Positions 52,085-64,000 of a DNA stretch of 64,000 nt are shown piece by piece (within the stretch, counting starts at the first letter, position 1; each line of letters starts with the position of its first letter). Location: NCBI GenBank assembly GCA_017590115.1, contig JAGGNK010013558.1, positions 19,320,992-19,384,991 on the forward strand, read 5' to 3'. Under the pieces are notes generated by a model that had not been told where the DNA came from, did no database searches, and worked only from the letters and a program-made list of their open reading frames with translations. The stretch is from Montifringilla adamsi (Eukaryota > Chordata > Aves > Passeriformes > Passeridae). The position numbers and the translations under genes were made by a program.

Positions 52085-52425
52085 AATCCCAATTTTAACG
52101 CCTAAACTTTTGGCTCCTGATTTTTGCTCCTAAGTTTTGTTCCTAAATCTTGGGCTTGGAATTTTTCTTCCCAAATCTGGGCTCCAAATTTTTCCTCCCA
52201 GAGGTTGGGCTCCTAATTTTTGCTCCTAACTTTTATTCCTAAACCTTTGGCTCCTATATTTTGTTCCTAGATCTGGAATCCTAATCTTTTATCCTAAACC
52301 CTGGGCTCCTAGCTTTTCTTCCTAATCTTTGAACTTCTCTTTTTCCTTCCTAAATCTGGGATCCTGATTTTTGTTCCCAAATCCCGGGATCCTGATTTTT
52401 ACTCCTAAATCTTCAATCTCATCCA
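52085..52425. repeat. Minisatellite (tttttgctcctaaattttgttcctaaatcttgggctcc)
   Basis: About 14 degenerate units of 20-28 bp. Confidence 0.87.
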
Positions 52426-52620
52426 ATTCCACCCCTGCCATGGGCAGGGACACCTTCCTCTATCCCAGGTTATTCCAATTCCCATCCAACCTGACCTTGG
52501 ACACTTCCAAGGATTCATCCACAGCTTCTCTGGGAAGCCTGTCCTGATTTTTCCAAGGTTTCCCTCTAATGGATATCCTGGGTGAGGATCCTCCTGCCCG
52601 ACCCTGACTCCTGAGCATCC
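52425..52620 (-). mobile_element. CR1 fragment (older type)
   Basis: 'Cctgccatgggcagggacaccttcctctatcccaggtt..ccaacctgaccttggacacttccaaggattcatccacagcttctctggg' is the reverse complement of the CR1 consensus. The sequence following ('tccctctaatggatatcctgg') may continue the element. Confidence 0.75.
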
Positions 52621-54790
52621 CCATCCCTCTCCAGCTCTGCTTCCCTGGGATCCAGTTAATCCATGGAATATTTCATGGATTGCTCATCCCTGCCGTAGGA
52701 ATGTTTTCCTAACCCTTCCTGTTCATCCAGCCGTGGTTTTTTCCATACTGGAAAAAACTTCCCCTTCCTCTCTGCTCCAACAGACTGAGCAGCTTATCTG
52801 GAAAAGCAGGAAAATTTTCCCTGATCCCTCTTGAATCCTGGAATATCAGCAGGTAACGGGTTCAATACGGCACGGGGGTCACGGGGGCAGCAATAAACAA
52901 AGCCTGGATTGAATTACTCCTGGGAAATTCCTTGATCCACACCTGATTAAAGCCTCATCCTGTGGAACCAGACGGTTCCTTTGGATCTGGATCCGGATGA
53001 GATGGAGCTGGAGCCCTGCCCACCCCACACAGCTCGTAAATTCCTTGGGATGTGCCGCAGCTTTGGAGGTTTTTCCCTCCTCTCCTCCCTCTGCTCCCTC
53101 TGCTGATCCCCTTTGGATCCCAAGACTTACCTGGGATGCACCTGGAATCTTTTCGGGTGGAATTTGGGGGGAAAACCCCCTCTGATCATTCCTGGATGGG
53201 AACAAAGGGACTCCGAGACCTTGGTTTTCCAACCGGCTCCTTTGGCAGCATGTCCAAGAGGAAAAATATCCTTGCTTTTCAAGTGGAGCCAGGGCCAATG
53301 TAAATATTTATGGAATATTTTATTACAATCCCAATTTACTCCTTGATTGGAAACATTTCCTAATAACCCTCTGGAAAATCCAATTAAAGTGCAATTTAAG
53401 GGTTTTGCTTTGGGGTTTTTTGGAATCGCTGTTTTGCCAGGAATGCTGATCCATAAGTTGGGTGGAGAGGTTGAAATGTCAGCGGGGTGGGATGTCCATG
53501 GAAGAGCCTGGATTTAAAAATATGGAAAAATATTCCCATTCCTGCTTCCTTGGGAAATCCTGGTTTTCCTTGGGAATGGGGCAGCTCAGCCTTGCCGGGT
53601 ACAAATCCCGGGTGCTTTTTGTCGTTTTATCTTGGCTTGGGGCACATCCCAAGGATCCCATCGGCTCCGGTGGGATCAGGGCTGTGGAAGGACATGGAAA
53701 CCCCCTCAGTGTGAGTGTGGGAGGCTTTGGGATCTTTATCCTGATAGGAATCCCAAAGGATAACGATTCCAAAATGATCCTTGGGGTTTGGGATGCCCAG
53801 CCAGGGCACGGAGCTGCTGCTCCAAGAACTGTGGGATTTATCCTTGGAATTGTCAGTTCCTGGCTGAATTCCCAACTTTATTTAGACTTGTTCCCTGATA
53901 TCTCCCATGGCAGCAGCTCCTATCAAACCTTCCTCTGCTTTCCCCCTTTTCCCTCTGAATCCCACATTCTGGATTTTCCCATCCCAACAAAAGGATGTTC
54001 CATCCAGTGAGGATGCCAGGAATGCTTAGGAAGTTTTATTTTTATTGTACAGGACAAAAAAATTCTTCCTCAGGAATTCCTTGGAGACCCAAGACTTCAA
54101 GCAGGAGGCACAGGCTCCTTTAAAATTGAAAATCAGGGAATGCTGGAATTCTAACAAGCTGGGAAAGGCAATTATCTGCCTGGAAAACATTGGATTCATT
54201 AGGATGAACCATAAAGGCAAACTTTGGGAAGATAATTGGATCTTTTAAATCTCCATGTTCTTGATCCCTGCTCGTCTCATAAATATGGATTTTTATATAA
54301 TCCCTAAAAAAACCCAGGCTCCCGTTAAGGAGCACGAAAAGTGTGATAAATGCTGGAATTTTTGACATGGAATCAAACAAAAAAGGAACAAAAGGGAAGA
54401 GATTTGGGTCCAAAGGCTCCTCCTGGCTGTTCCCGGTACTGGAGGGGATGGATCCTGCTCTGCTCCAGGTGCAGGATGGATCCATCTGGGAGCTGGAGGA
54501 GCATTGGGAATCATTGGGGTGCTGGGGTCAGGGATTCCCATCCCCATCCCAATCCCATCCCAATCCCATCCCCTCCCCTCCCCCTCTGGGAATGCTGCAC
54601 CTGCTGATCTCCACGGGTGATGGGAAAAGGCTTTTCCCAAAAACCCCAGGGTGATGTCCTGCTCCTGGTGTGGCACCAGGAGCTGCTTTCCATGGAAAAA
54701 TTATCCATGGCTACACAATGCCGGGAATGCCTTTTAATCTTTGTCCTGCCGTGGGGAAGATTTCCATGTTTTTGTGCTTCTGTTCCCAGA
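52620..54790. other. Intergenic DNA, no gene recognised
   Basis: Largely non-repetitive apart from short CATCCCAATCCC tracts (54535-54585). Chance ORFs here lack any family motif or splice-supported extension. AATAAA-like strings are not associated with an upstream gene. Confidence 0.6.
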
Positions 54791-55260
54791 ATCCCAAACC
54801 CGTTTGGAGTGGGAGGGATCCATGGGCAGGGGCACCTCCCACTGTCCCAGGGTGCTCCAACCTGGCCTTGGACACTTCCAGGGATCCAGGAGCAGCCACA
54901 GCTGCTCTGGGAATTCCATTCCAGCCCCTCCCCACCTTCCCAATATTCCTGCCCAATATCCCACCCATCCCTGCCCTCTGGCAATGGGATCCATTCCCTG
55001 TGTCCTGTCCCTCCATCCCTTGTCCCCAGTCCCTCTCCAGCTCTCCTGGAGCCCCTTTAGGTCCTGAGCTCTCCCTGGAGCCTTCCCTTCTCCAGGGGAA
55101 CATTCCCAGCTCTCCCAGCCTGGCTCCAGAGGAGCTCCAGCCCTGGAGCAGCTCTGTGGCCTCCTCTGGAATTGCTCCAGCTGCTCCAGGCCCTGCTGAT
55201 GTTGGGATCCAGGGCTGGAGCAGCTCTGCAGGTGGGGCCTCACCTGAGCTGACAGAAGCC
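54790..55260 (-). mobile_element. CR1 LINE 3'-end fragment (long)
   Basis: Parallel to the copy at 49437-49890 and extends slightly further, to 'gctgatgttgggatccagggctggagcagctctgcaggtggggcctcacctgagct', the CR1 stretch 'cagctctccaggtggggtctcac'. Confidence 0.82.
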
Positions 55261-55439
55261 ACAGATTTTCAAACTCCAAGGATTCCTCTGGGATCACTGG
55301 AATTCCCCTGGTGCTTCCATGGAGCTGGATGTGACCCACAGGAGTGAGGAGCAGATGAAGCTCCGGGCATGGAAACCCTGCGGAAAGGTGAGGTCACAAA
55401 CTCTTCCAGCCCTTCCCAGGTTTTGTGCCATTGGAAATG

Positions 55440-55960
55440 GAGGCAAGTCAGGCTTAATAATTAATCCAGGCTTATTTAAACCCACGGCTCCTCTCCGTGC
55501 AGCAATGACCCATCAGACACGTTCTCCTCGTGTATCCAGGGTCATTTTTAGTGGATACTTCAGGACCAAAAGCTGGTTATTCCCTGTTTAATTAAGCCTG
55601 TCATTAGTCTCCGGATCCTGGGTCAATCCTTGGGAAAATCCAATGCCTTTCCCTCCCTTCCAATGATTAAACCATCGATCAAGAGCGGCTGTTTAATCTC
55701 TCTCCCCATAAACAGCCGTTCTTCCCAGGCCCAGCCAGATGGGCAGATAATTTCCAACATAACTTGGAATCTATTGGAGTTTCTGGAAGCCTGGCTCGGA
55801 AAAAGCCTGGAATATCCCAGGGATGCCCATGCAATCACACGGCCAATTTGCGGGAGTAATTACCTCGATTCCGTGTGTGCTCCCGGTAATTGGTGCCCCA
55901 GATGGTGTCGGGATGCATGGATGGCCACTTGTGCACGGAGAGCCACGCCTCGGGAATTGC
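55440..55960. other. Non-repetitive block, candidate conserved noncoding element
   Basis: Sequence composition changes here: few GGGAAT words, many TAAT/ATTA cores (TTAATAATTAATCC, CTGTTTAATTAAGCC, CATTAGTC), no ORF and no repeat. Candidate status rests only on this impression. Confidence 0.3.
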
Positions 55961-56084
55961 ACGTGCAAATCCAGCGTGGATCCCAAATATTCCATGTATC
56001 CCTTGGGTCCCGAATATTGCGTATATCCCGTGTATCTCCCTGGAGCGGGAAGTGCCGTGGTCAGGGTGGGTGTTTGAGGCATTT

Positions 56085-56185
56085 CCATAGGACATGGAAC
56101 GTCCTCAGTTGGAAGGGACCCGCAAGGATCATCCAAGTGCAGCCCCGAGAATTTTGGGAAGTGCCCTGGAGAGAGGGAGGAGCCT
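56085..56185 (-). mobile_element. CR1 fragment (third subfamily)
   Basis: 'Aacgtcctcagttggaagggacccgcaaggatcatccaagtgcagcccc' corresponds to the CR1 type ending 'tatcctgagttggaagggacccacaaggatcatcgagtcc'. Confidence 0.7.
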
Positions 56186-56374
56186 GGAGGACATCCGTAA
56201 GTAACCAGGATCGGGCTGTGAGTTGGGGAAGGCCATGGGCAGCTGGAAGCAGGAGGGTGTTGGAGTGGTGCTGCCAGCTGGGATTCCCACAGGATAAATC
56301 TGCCTTCAAACGCCTTTTCCAAGGCTGTCCTGTAGCGAATCCATGTGCCATTCCATAATTTTGTCCCTTTGCAG

Positions 56375-56695
56375 TCCCCTCCATGTTCCATCCCATTATT
56401 TTATCCCCGTGCCATCCCATCCATCTATCCCTGTGCCATCCCAACCTTTTATCCACATGCCATCCCATCCATGTATCCCTGTGCCATCCCATCCATGCAT
56501 CCATTTTCCATCCCATTATTTTATCCACGTGCCATCCCGTTATTTTATTCCTGTTCCATCCCATCCTTTTATCCATGTTCCACCCCATTATTTTATCCCC
56601 GTGCCATCCCATCCATGTTCCATCTATCCCTCTGCCATCCCATCCACGTTCCACCCCATTATTTTATCCCCGTGCCATCCCACCCGTGGCTCAGC
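56375..56695. repeat. Minisatellite (ccatcccattattttatccccgtgccat)
   Basis: About 15 units of 17-35 bp built from CCATCCCATCCATG and CCATTATTTTATCC. Confidence 0.88.
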
Positions 56696-56889
56696 ATTCC
56701 CAAGCCTCCATCTCCCGCTCTCCTCCAATCCCTGCCGTGGCCGCGGGAGGCTGAGCCCTTCCCGGGAGGAGCGGGTCCATCCCGAGCCGTTATCCCTTTT
56801 TATTGCGGTGCCGTGGCTCTGGAGCTCCGGCAGAAGATAAATTCCAAGGAGCGCTCGGTGCCGGAGCGGCCGGCGGGGCTCAGCGCTAA

Positions 56890-57480
56890 CATTTGCACTG
56901 CGCCGGGGTCGATATCCCGCTGATCCCACTCAATCTGCTCCCTGTGCAAACTCCGGGCCGCCTCCCCCCGGATCAATCCCTCCTCCAAAGGTTACGTGAA
57001 GGTGGCCGGATTCTTCTAAGCTGTTTGCAGAGCCTCCGTTTGCTCTGCTAACACAGCCTGGAACTGCTTCCAAGGATTCTGTTTGCCTTGGATTAGGGCT
57101 GTTTGCCCAAACACCTTCCCGAATCCAATCGAGGCCAGGCTTTCCAAACATTTGGGCACATCTGTCAATCAATAGCAGCAATCGGGTTCCTGATCCAAAC
57201 AGCAAACTTGGCCAAATCCAATATTTATCCAAACTTTTACTGACTCGGGCTGGTTTTAAACAATCCAAAGCCACGGAGCAGCCGTTGGTGCCGAAAGGTC
57301 CTGGATAATGTGTAACTCCAGGCAAACAGAGCTGATTCCAGCAAGGAGCAGAGCAAAACTAAACACTGGAATTATTGTCCCACTTTTATTGCGGATAATT
57401 TGCTTAAATGTCCAGCGATTATCTGCTAATAAGGCTGGGGTTAATTAGGCGGGGCCTAAGAGGGCTTTGGCTGAGCCTCG
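56890..57480. other. Non-repetitive block, candidate conserved noncoding element
   Basis: About 600 bases free of the GGGAAT background and of repeats, with balanced composition and motifs such as GTCAATCAATAG and GCTAATAAGGC. No ORF or splice structure recognised. Confidence 0.3.
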
Positions 57481-57874
57481 CTCAAGGGCAGGGTGCAATT
57501 CCCGGACTTTGGCCCTCGGGATGGGAGCGTGTTTGGGCAGGTGACTTGGGGGTGTTATCGGGGTGGAAAACACCTGAGTCCAGACAGAAAAACAGGGAAA
57601 AAAAATTCCTGGGAGGACTCCAGGCAGAGCTGGATTGGGGCTTGAAACAAAGAGGAACAGGAGATGCCAAATGTTTTTCGGGAGACACTGCCAGGCGGGA
57701 ATGGCCGGCCGGGAATTGGCCCAAGGAGCTGTCGTGAAAATGGGAGATGTTTTTCATCTGCAGCCCAAAGGAGCAGGAGATGCCAGGAATGACACCCAAA
57801 CACGGGCAGGGCCTGGATGCAGCCCATGGGCAGGAGCCGAGGAAGAAAAGGGATGGAAATGTCTTCCCAAAGTC

Positions 57875-58175
57875 ATGGAATCACAGGATGGTTGGGGTTG
57901 GAAGGGCAGGGATGCCTTTCCCTATTCCAGGGTGCTCCAAATCCCGTCCAGCCTGGCCCTGGAAACTTCCAGGAATCCAGGGGCAGCCACAGCTTCTCTG
58001 GGAATTCCATCCCAGCCCCTCCCCATCCTCCTGGACAGGAATTCCTTCCCAATATCCCATCTAAATCTCTCCTTTTTCCATTTCAAACCCTTCCCCCTTT
58101 TCCTATCACCGTCCATGTCAGAATTCACTCTCCCTCTTTTTTGGAATTCCCTTCTAGGCACTAGGAGATTAAAAA
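57875..58175 (-). mobile_element. CR1 LINE 3'-end fragment
   Basis: Starts with the terminal 'catggaatcacaggatggttggggttggaaggg' and continues to 'ttccttcccaatatcccatctaaatctctcc..cccccttttcctatcacc', the order of the CR1 3' region. Confidence 0.82.
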
Positions 58176-58634
58176 AGGAGGAAGATTCCTGGTGTATGGA
58201 AGGAGAAAAGTGGGACAGAGAATGATCCACTCACTTTTTCCTTTGGATACCCAAACATATCCCTGTGACAAGTGACAATCCTCATTCCAGAAGCCTTTTT
58301 CCAGGTGAGACCCTCCAGCTCCGCCGTTTTCCCAGGAAAAGGAGCTTAACTGGGCTCTGATCAAAAGCAAAGAGCACCTAAAAGATGCAGGGAGCGATGT
58401 TTTCCCTGAATAACAGCATTTGGAATTCAGGAGGAACAATGGATGAGGCGCGTTATCCGTCTCCAACGCTTTGTTCCTGGCAGAGGGGATAAATATTGGA
58501 TAAGGGCACTTAGGGAACAATTTGGGAGAGAAAACAGAGGGAGAATAAAGGAGAAGATCCTGCAGGCAGCAACTTTTGGCGGAATCTGGAATGGCAGAGA
58601 GTAAATGGGAAAATTCCAGCTTCCTTCTCAGCTG

Positions 58635-58935
58635 GAAAAGGCTGGAGAGGGACTCGGACAAGGGAGAAGGGATGGGACACAGGGAATGGCTCCCCACTGC
58701 CAGAGGGCAGGGATGCGTGGGATATTGGGAAGGAATTCCTGGCTGTGAGGGTGGGAAGAGGCTGGGCTGGAGCTCCCAGAGCAGCTGTGGCTGCCCCTGG
58801 ATCCCTGGAAGTGCCCAAGGCCAGGTTGGAGCACCCTGGGACAGTGGGAGGTGTCCCTGCCCATGGCAGGGGTGGGATGGGATGATCCTTAAGGTCTTTT
58901 CCCACCCAAACCATTCCAAGATTCCATGAAAACCT
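58635..58935 (+). mobile_element. CR1 LINE 3'-end fragment
   Basis: A well-preserved + copy ending 'gatgatccttaaggtcttttcccacccaaaccattccaagattccatga', the expected CR1 terminus. Confidence 0.85.
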
Positions 58936-60800
58936 TCCCAAACGTCTGTTGAAGTGGATCCATGCCATTCCCATCGGCAGAGCTGTGACAATTCCAGCAC
59001 CACATCCCAGCTCACCCCAGCTCATCCCTGCTGCCACGGCCTTGCTCCAGCCCCATTTTTGACCCCATCCCTGCAGAAATCCCATGGATTTAGGCGGATC
59101 CCTTGATTCCACCTGTGCCAGATCCGTGGCCACCCGAGAGCCCTGACCATTCCCAATCCCACAATTGCAGCCCTGGACACATCCTGAGGGAGCTGGAGGG
59201 TGGGGGCAGCTGATCCCTGGGGAGCAGCCACGTGTGCCGTGCCCAGCAGAAGGGCCATGGAGGGACACACAATTCCCAAAATTTGGCGGATCCGAGGCTC
59301 CGGAGCAGCCGCAGCCGGAGCAGATGGCGGTGGCTCCGTGCCCTGCCGACCCTGGCAGCTGAGGAACAAATTAAATCCGGGGAATCTAGGAAGATTTGGG
59401 ATTTGGGGAGCTGAGATGAGCTCCCTGCTTTTTGTTCAACGTCACCTGGAAGGGTTTGCGTGTGATGGTGTCGGAATTCCGGCTGGGAGATGGGAATTGC
59501 TTCCACAGAGGCTGAGCCCATCCTGTGGCCATCCCTGCAGGGGTTTGGCTCCATGGGAATGCTGGGCTGGATCCATGAGGGTGGAGGATGGAGGGAATGC
59601 TTTGGAAGCTCAGGAGGTGCTCTGTGTGGATCCTGGCTGGCTCTGGAATTCCAGGGAGGAGCAGGAAGTAGAACCTGAGGTGTGACGTGTGTCCATGGTG
59701 CTGTGTCCTTAGATTGCAAGGCTTCCCAGGAATCCGTGAGATTTCCAAGCCTTTCCATGCCCCTGGAAGCAGATCTGCTGTTTATTTAGGCTGCAGTGTT
59801 CCAGATATCCCAGGGCTTTTCCACAGGGATCAGCTCTTGCCTGGCCAAGGGCAGCCAATGTGGGTGGAGAGGACATGGAATGATGTTGGAAAACCCCTGG
59901 AAGTTAACGACAGGAGCTCTTCTGTGAGGGATTCAGCTTGGGAAGAGGAAATGCTCCAGAATCCATTGGCTGGGAATGCTGGAGGTCAGGGCTGGACCCA
60001 CCAATGTTGGGACACAAAGGGCTGAGCTGGAACCATTCCCTGGAAAAGGGGATCCACGCGGGGGAATTGTGTCCAGGGAAAACCCAGGTGGAGGCCATGG
60101 CTGGGAAGCACCAGAAGCCTTGGAATGGGGCCCCATCCCATACAAAATCCTTGGAATGCCACCCAAGGTGACAGGCAGCAGCGGCGCCGTTCCGAAGTAT
60201 TTACGGAGCACACAATTCCATAACCTTGGGATGTTCGGAGGAGCCCGGAGCGGCACTGCCAACACTCCATCCCCCTCTCATACGGGATTTTCCCACCGGC
60301 ATTCCGGCGTTATTCCGCAGCGGGAACGGGTGGGATGGGGGCTGCACACGCCGTTATCTCCGCGTTGTCCCGATGCTCCTCAGATCCCGCTGGGAACGCC
60401 CGGCTCCATGGGAGCCGTGTTGGGAGCAGAGTCAATATTGGCTGAGCAAACACCGCCGGGAAAGAGTCGCTGTTTGCAGAGCCGCGGGATTCGGAGGCTC
60501 GGCTGCCACTTGGAAATCAGAATAATCCGAGGAATCGGGGGTTTTCCAAGGTACGGAGTGGTTTTTATGGAGGGGACAGCGGGCGGCTCCGAGGGAAGTT
60601 CCCGGTTGCTCCGCTCGGGGTTGGAATGGGAGGCGGCTGCACTGTGGGGTTCCTGACCTTGAATCCATAAAAAAAAAAGTGGGAATCCACCAGAGCCAAG
60701 TGCTGAAGCAGGAGGTGGCATGGAGTTATCCATGGAAAGCAGCTTCTGGAGGAACCGGAGTCTCCTGGCATTGCCAGAGTTGCTCGGGAGTGTTTTTATT
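58935..60800. other. Intergenic DNA, no gene recognised
   Basis: Mostly unique sequence. The part 60170-60650 is relatively CpG-rich and non-repetitive (GGCAGCAGCGGCGCCGTTCC; GCCGTTATCTCCGCGTTGTC) and could be regulatory, but nothing in it identifies a function. Confidence 0.5.
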
Positions 60801-60945
60801 CCTGTGATGGATCCCTGGAAAGTCCAGGTTGGATGGGGCTTGGAGCAGCCTGGGATAGTGGGAGGTGTCCCTGCCCATGGAATGGGATGAGATTTAAGGT
60901 CCCTTCCCACCCAAGCCATTCCAGGATTCTCCATGTCCGAGGAAG
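60800..60945 (+). mobile_element. CR1 LINE 3'-end fragment
   Basis: 'Ggatccctggaaagtccaggttggatggggcttggagcagcctgggatagtgggaggtgtccctgcccatgg' to 'ttaaggtcccttcccacccaagccattccagg'. Confidence 0.8.
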
Positions 60946-61990
60946 CTCTTCTGCAGTGGGAAGCATTCCCATTGGATTCCATTTCCATTCCCTGGCACCA
61001 TTCCCCCCTGGAATGCCATGAGCAGCCACCAAACTGGGGCAGAAATCCCAAATTAAAATCCACTTTTAACCATAAATTTCCATAAATATTCCAAGATGGA
61101 TCTTTCCTTCTTTTGTCCTGACATTCCCCTTCAGTTTAAAATGCAGGAAGAGGAAAATAGAAATCCAGGGAAAGAAAAAAAAACAGGAAAAGAAAAAAAG
61201 GAATACAAAGAGGCCTTGAGGAGAAGGGATTTGCCTGTTTGTTTTCTTATTTTTCCAGGGAGGAAAGCGAAGGAAAAGAGTTCAACTGATAGGAAAAAAG
61301 GGATCAAATGGAAGGAAAAAATGGATGAAATGAAAGGAAATGCTGGAATTTCCTTGGAAGGTGCCTGGGAAATGCTGTGGCAGCAGCAGGACTGTGATCC
61401 CAATCCCTGCCTGCTCCAGTCCTCCAGTCCAGGAGCATCCCCTGTCCCTGGGATGCTGATTCCCAGATTCCCAAGGCTGGATTTTTAACCCTGCAGAGGC
61501 CAGAGCGCTGCCCTTTTCCAACCGTATTCCTACAACTTCCCGCTTCCCAGCCATCCCGTTGTGCAATGTTCCCTCAGAACCCATCAGCTCCTGGCATCTC
61601 CTGCATGTTTAATTCTCTTTGGATGAAGGAAATGGAAAAATTGACCAACAATTCCATGCATCCAAGGCCGGCCTTTGGAGCGGGTGTTTATGGAAAGCTC
61701 CCGTGCCAACCACTTCTCATTTTTCCTGCTGCTCTGGCACCAGGAAGGACAAATGTTTATATTCCAGGCTTTTCCGATTGTTTCCATGTTGAGCCGCTTT
61801 CCAAGGAACTCTTCATGTGGTTCCAAGGATTTGCCATTAATTTAACTTCCAATTGGATCCAGCTTTCCTCCAAGATTTTAAAGTTGGGAAAGATTTGTTT
61901 TGGGAATGTGGTGCTAGATTGGCACCACTCAGAGGGTGGGAATGTCATATTCCTGTTTTATTTAAAGGATAATTAAGCTTGGAATTATAT
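60945..61990. other. Intergenic DNA, no gene recognised
   Basis: Includes a purine-rich AAAGGAAAAGAAAAAAAGG stretch at 61145-61330. The Lys-rich open frame across it is low complexity and not credible as a gene. Confidence 0.55.
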
Positions 61991-62115
61991 TCCCAACCCC
62001 TGGAAGTGGTCTAGGCCAGGTTGGAGCAATCTGGATAAGTGGAAGGTGTCCCTCAGAGAGTGAAATGGGATGAACTTTAAGGTCCTTTCCCAAAAGAATT
62101 CCATTATTAAAATAT
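61990..62115 (+). mobile_element. CR1 fragment
   Basis: 'Cccctggaagtggtctaggccaggttggagcaatctggataagtggaaggtgtccct' then 'gaactttaaggtcctttccc'. Confidence 0.72.
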
Positions 62116-63535
62116 TGTTCCTCCTTTGGAGAAATAAATTCAGTGGAAAATCCATCTGAGTGTCACTCCAGCACCTCCAAATCCTGGGAAATGCTCTATG
62201 GGATGCTCAGGTTCATCCATCCCATCCCATCTCATCCCGGGATTTGCCTTTCCCTCCTCTCCGCCTCTTTTGGGAAAGCAGGAAGAAGGAAAGCAGCTCC
62301 CTGATCCCTGACTTCCACATTTAATAAAGGGAATAAAAGATCAGAAACCTGGGAAAAATCCTTAATAATTCACCAGACTGGAGCTGTTTCATTACTTTGA
62401 ATTTGCGAACGTTCTGGCAGCTCCTGACACCTTCCCTCACTCATGATCCAATCCCAAAAAACCTGGGAATGTCGGCTGGATCCACCTGCCCTCGTTACGT
62501 TAATCAGGGATGTGCCTGGGAGTGGCCGCGCTCCCAGGAAAACGCAGCGGATTTGACCCAGAACCTTTGGTAGGAAGAGAAAATCATTCCAGGGCTTTTC
62601 CCACCGCCTGCCGGAATCCAGGGATTATTGGGCGTCCATTCCTTCCGGGTGAACGGGAGCTCCGATCCAGCATTCGATCCCGCCCCGCCTCTCCAAGAGC
62701 TTTTCTTCAGTGAATTTGGGTCGGGACTGGGGCAGCACCAGAGCTCTCTTCCCTTTCCTTGGGCTGTTTCCATTCCTGGTTTCAGGAGCTGGGGGTGGAT
62801 CCCAGCTCCCAAGGTTGTCTTCCCCAGCTAATTCCAATGCCTGCTAGGTGCCGGAGCTTTGGGATGCGGGAGCTTTGGGCTCGGGTAATTATTCTTGGAT
62901 TTTAAGCCGATTATGGCGACTTTGGAGCGGTGTTTGTTGGATTTCCCCACGCTCCGTGTTTGCTCAGCGGCTCCCAAAGTCAACACGGGCCTGATCAAAC
63001 ATCCCCGATTCCTGCCGTGGCCTTTTCCCAAAGATCCGCTCTCAGGAACAGCCCCGGGGAGCTGGGAATGCGCTGTCCAGGTGGCACAAAGGAATTGGGG
63101 ATGATCCCGAGCCAAGGAGGCCGGGATGGAGGTGTGGCCCTGCTCAGGGATGTCACCACGGAGGGGACACGGTGCTGGCGCTCCGGGGAGCATCCTGAGC
63201 TAGACACAGACTCTTCAGTGGCTCCTGGAAAACCAAAGGATTTTCGGGAATGGAGCAGAGATGCTGGACAAGCCTGTGGGATGTCCCTGCAGATCCATGT
63301 GGTTCCAGAAGGAAGCTCAAGCTCCCAAAATCTCGGGGCCAGCTGCTGCGGTTTGCCAAGGTGGGAAGGGGCTGGCAGGAGCCCAGAATTCCTGTGGGAT
63401 TCCAAGACTGGAAAAGCTCCTGGTTCCCCTGGGTGGCTCCCCCTGCTCCTCCCGCTGCCTGGGATCCTGGGATGCGGCTCCAGCCCTGTCCTGCATCCCA
63501 TGGATTGGCCACTCAAAATCCAAAGGAAAAGCTGC
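62115..63535. other. Intergenic DNA, no gene recognised
   Basis: Unique sequence without repeats or exon-like ORFs. The part 62360-63060 has few GGGAAT words and might include conserved noncoding DNA. Confidence 0.5.
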
Positions 63536-63795
63536 TCCTCCTGCTCCAACCTGGCCTTGAGCACTTCCAGGGATCCGGAGGCAGCCTCAGCTGCTCTGGG
63601 AATTCCATCCCAGCCCCTCCCCACCCTCCCAGCCAGAAATTCCTTCCCAATATCCATCTCTTGCTGCCCTCTGGCAGTGGGAAGCCATTCCTTGTGTCCT
63701 GTCCCTCCACTGCTTATCCCAAGTCCCTTTCCAGCTCTCCTGGAAGGTTTTGGAAGTGGCTCTGACCTCCCTGGAGCTTCTCTCAGCAGGAATTC
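63535..63795 (-). mobile_element. CR1 LINE 3'-end fragment
   Basis: 'Ctccaacctggccttgagcacttccagggatcc', 'cccaccctcccagccagaaattccttcccaatatcc' and 'ctgccctctggcagtggg' in - strand CR1 order. Confidence 0.8.
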
Positions 63796-64000
63796 ACCTT
63801 CCAATGGTCAACCACAAACCCCGAAAAAAATCCATAAAAAACCAGGAAGCAACCAACCAACCCCTCCAGCGCTCCGGGAACATCAACTCCCCGGGATTGG
63901 CAGGGAATGAAAGCATTCCCTGCTCCCTGCCAGCGCCGGGCTGCGGAGTGAAATCCCAGCCCCGCTCCTGCCATGCATCGCTGATGAGCCAAGAGCCCCG

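Noticed and set aside
49437..55260. An intact CR1 reverse transcriptase
   Set aside because: All copies are 3'-end fragments of at most about 470 bases with no ORF2 catalytic motif visible.
61145..61488. A Lys/Glu-rich small protein
   Set aside because: A-rich low-complexity DNA without splice sites, Kozak context or similarity I recognise.

Overview
The window is a stretch of bird nuclear genome. It contains four complete, multi-exon, vertebrate-type genes, all on the + strand with GT/AG introns and no bacterial signals: NOX5, GLCE, PAQR5 and KIF23, in that order. This is the order found on human 15q23 and, from memory, on avian chromosome 10. Many short truncated pieces match what I remember of the 3' end of the avian CR1 LINE. 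Introns are very short and rich in minisatellites, and the sequence is saturated with GGGAAT/ATTCCC and GGAATTCC words. This fits a gene-dense avian microchromosome, possibly of a songbird; the species is inference.

Layout. 1-435 lies upstream of NOX5. NOX5 coding exons run 436-8979 (16 exons, 794 aa) with a poly(A) signal at 9070. GLCE has a CpG-rich promoter at about 9840-10290 (interrupted by an N gap), one or two noncoding exons, three coding exons at 12061-15803 (593 aa), and a long 3' UTR to about 18390. The PAQR5 promoter is probably at 19.4-20.3 kb; its seven coding exons lie at 22794-27434 (321 aa) with a poly(A) signal at 28467. KIF23 has a CCAAT/CHR promoter at about 29.95 kb and 22 coding exons at 30056-48547 (958 aa), with poly(A) signals at 49159 and 49172. 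From 49.2 kb to the end I find no gene, only CR1 fragments, simple repeats and some non-repetitive blocks that could be conserved noncoding DNA. The usual next neighbour, RPLP1, was not seen.

The reading frame closes across every exon join I propose in all four genes, and the products end with the same residues I recall for the human orthologues. The genes are unrelated in function: a Ca2+-regulated superoxide-generating oxidase, a Golgi heparan sulfate epimerase, a progestin/adipoQ-family membrane receptor and a mitotic kinesin. They share a neighbourhood rather than a pathway.

The most unusual aspect is the tandem repeats. In all four genes, minisatellites have been seeded by exon edges: their units carry copies of the last or first bases of an exon together with its splice donor or acceptor. 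The best cases are KIF23 exon 19 (nine extra acceptor copies upstream, further donor copies downstream), the CHO1-type KIF23 exon 18, GLCE coding exon 1 (arrays on both sides, one including the start-codon context), PAQR5 exon 2 and NOX5 exons 5 and 12. NOX5 also carries a 45-bp coding minisatellite that adds about 60 cysteine-rich residues in front of its first membrane span.
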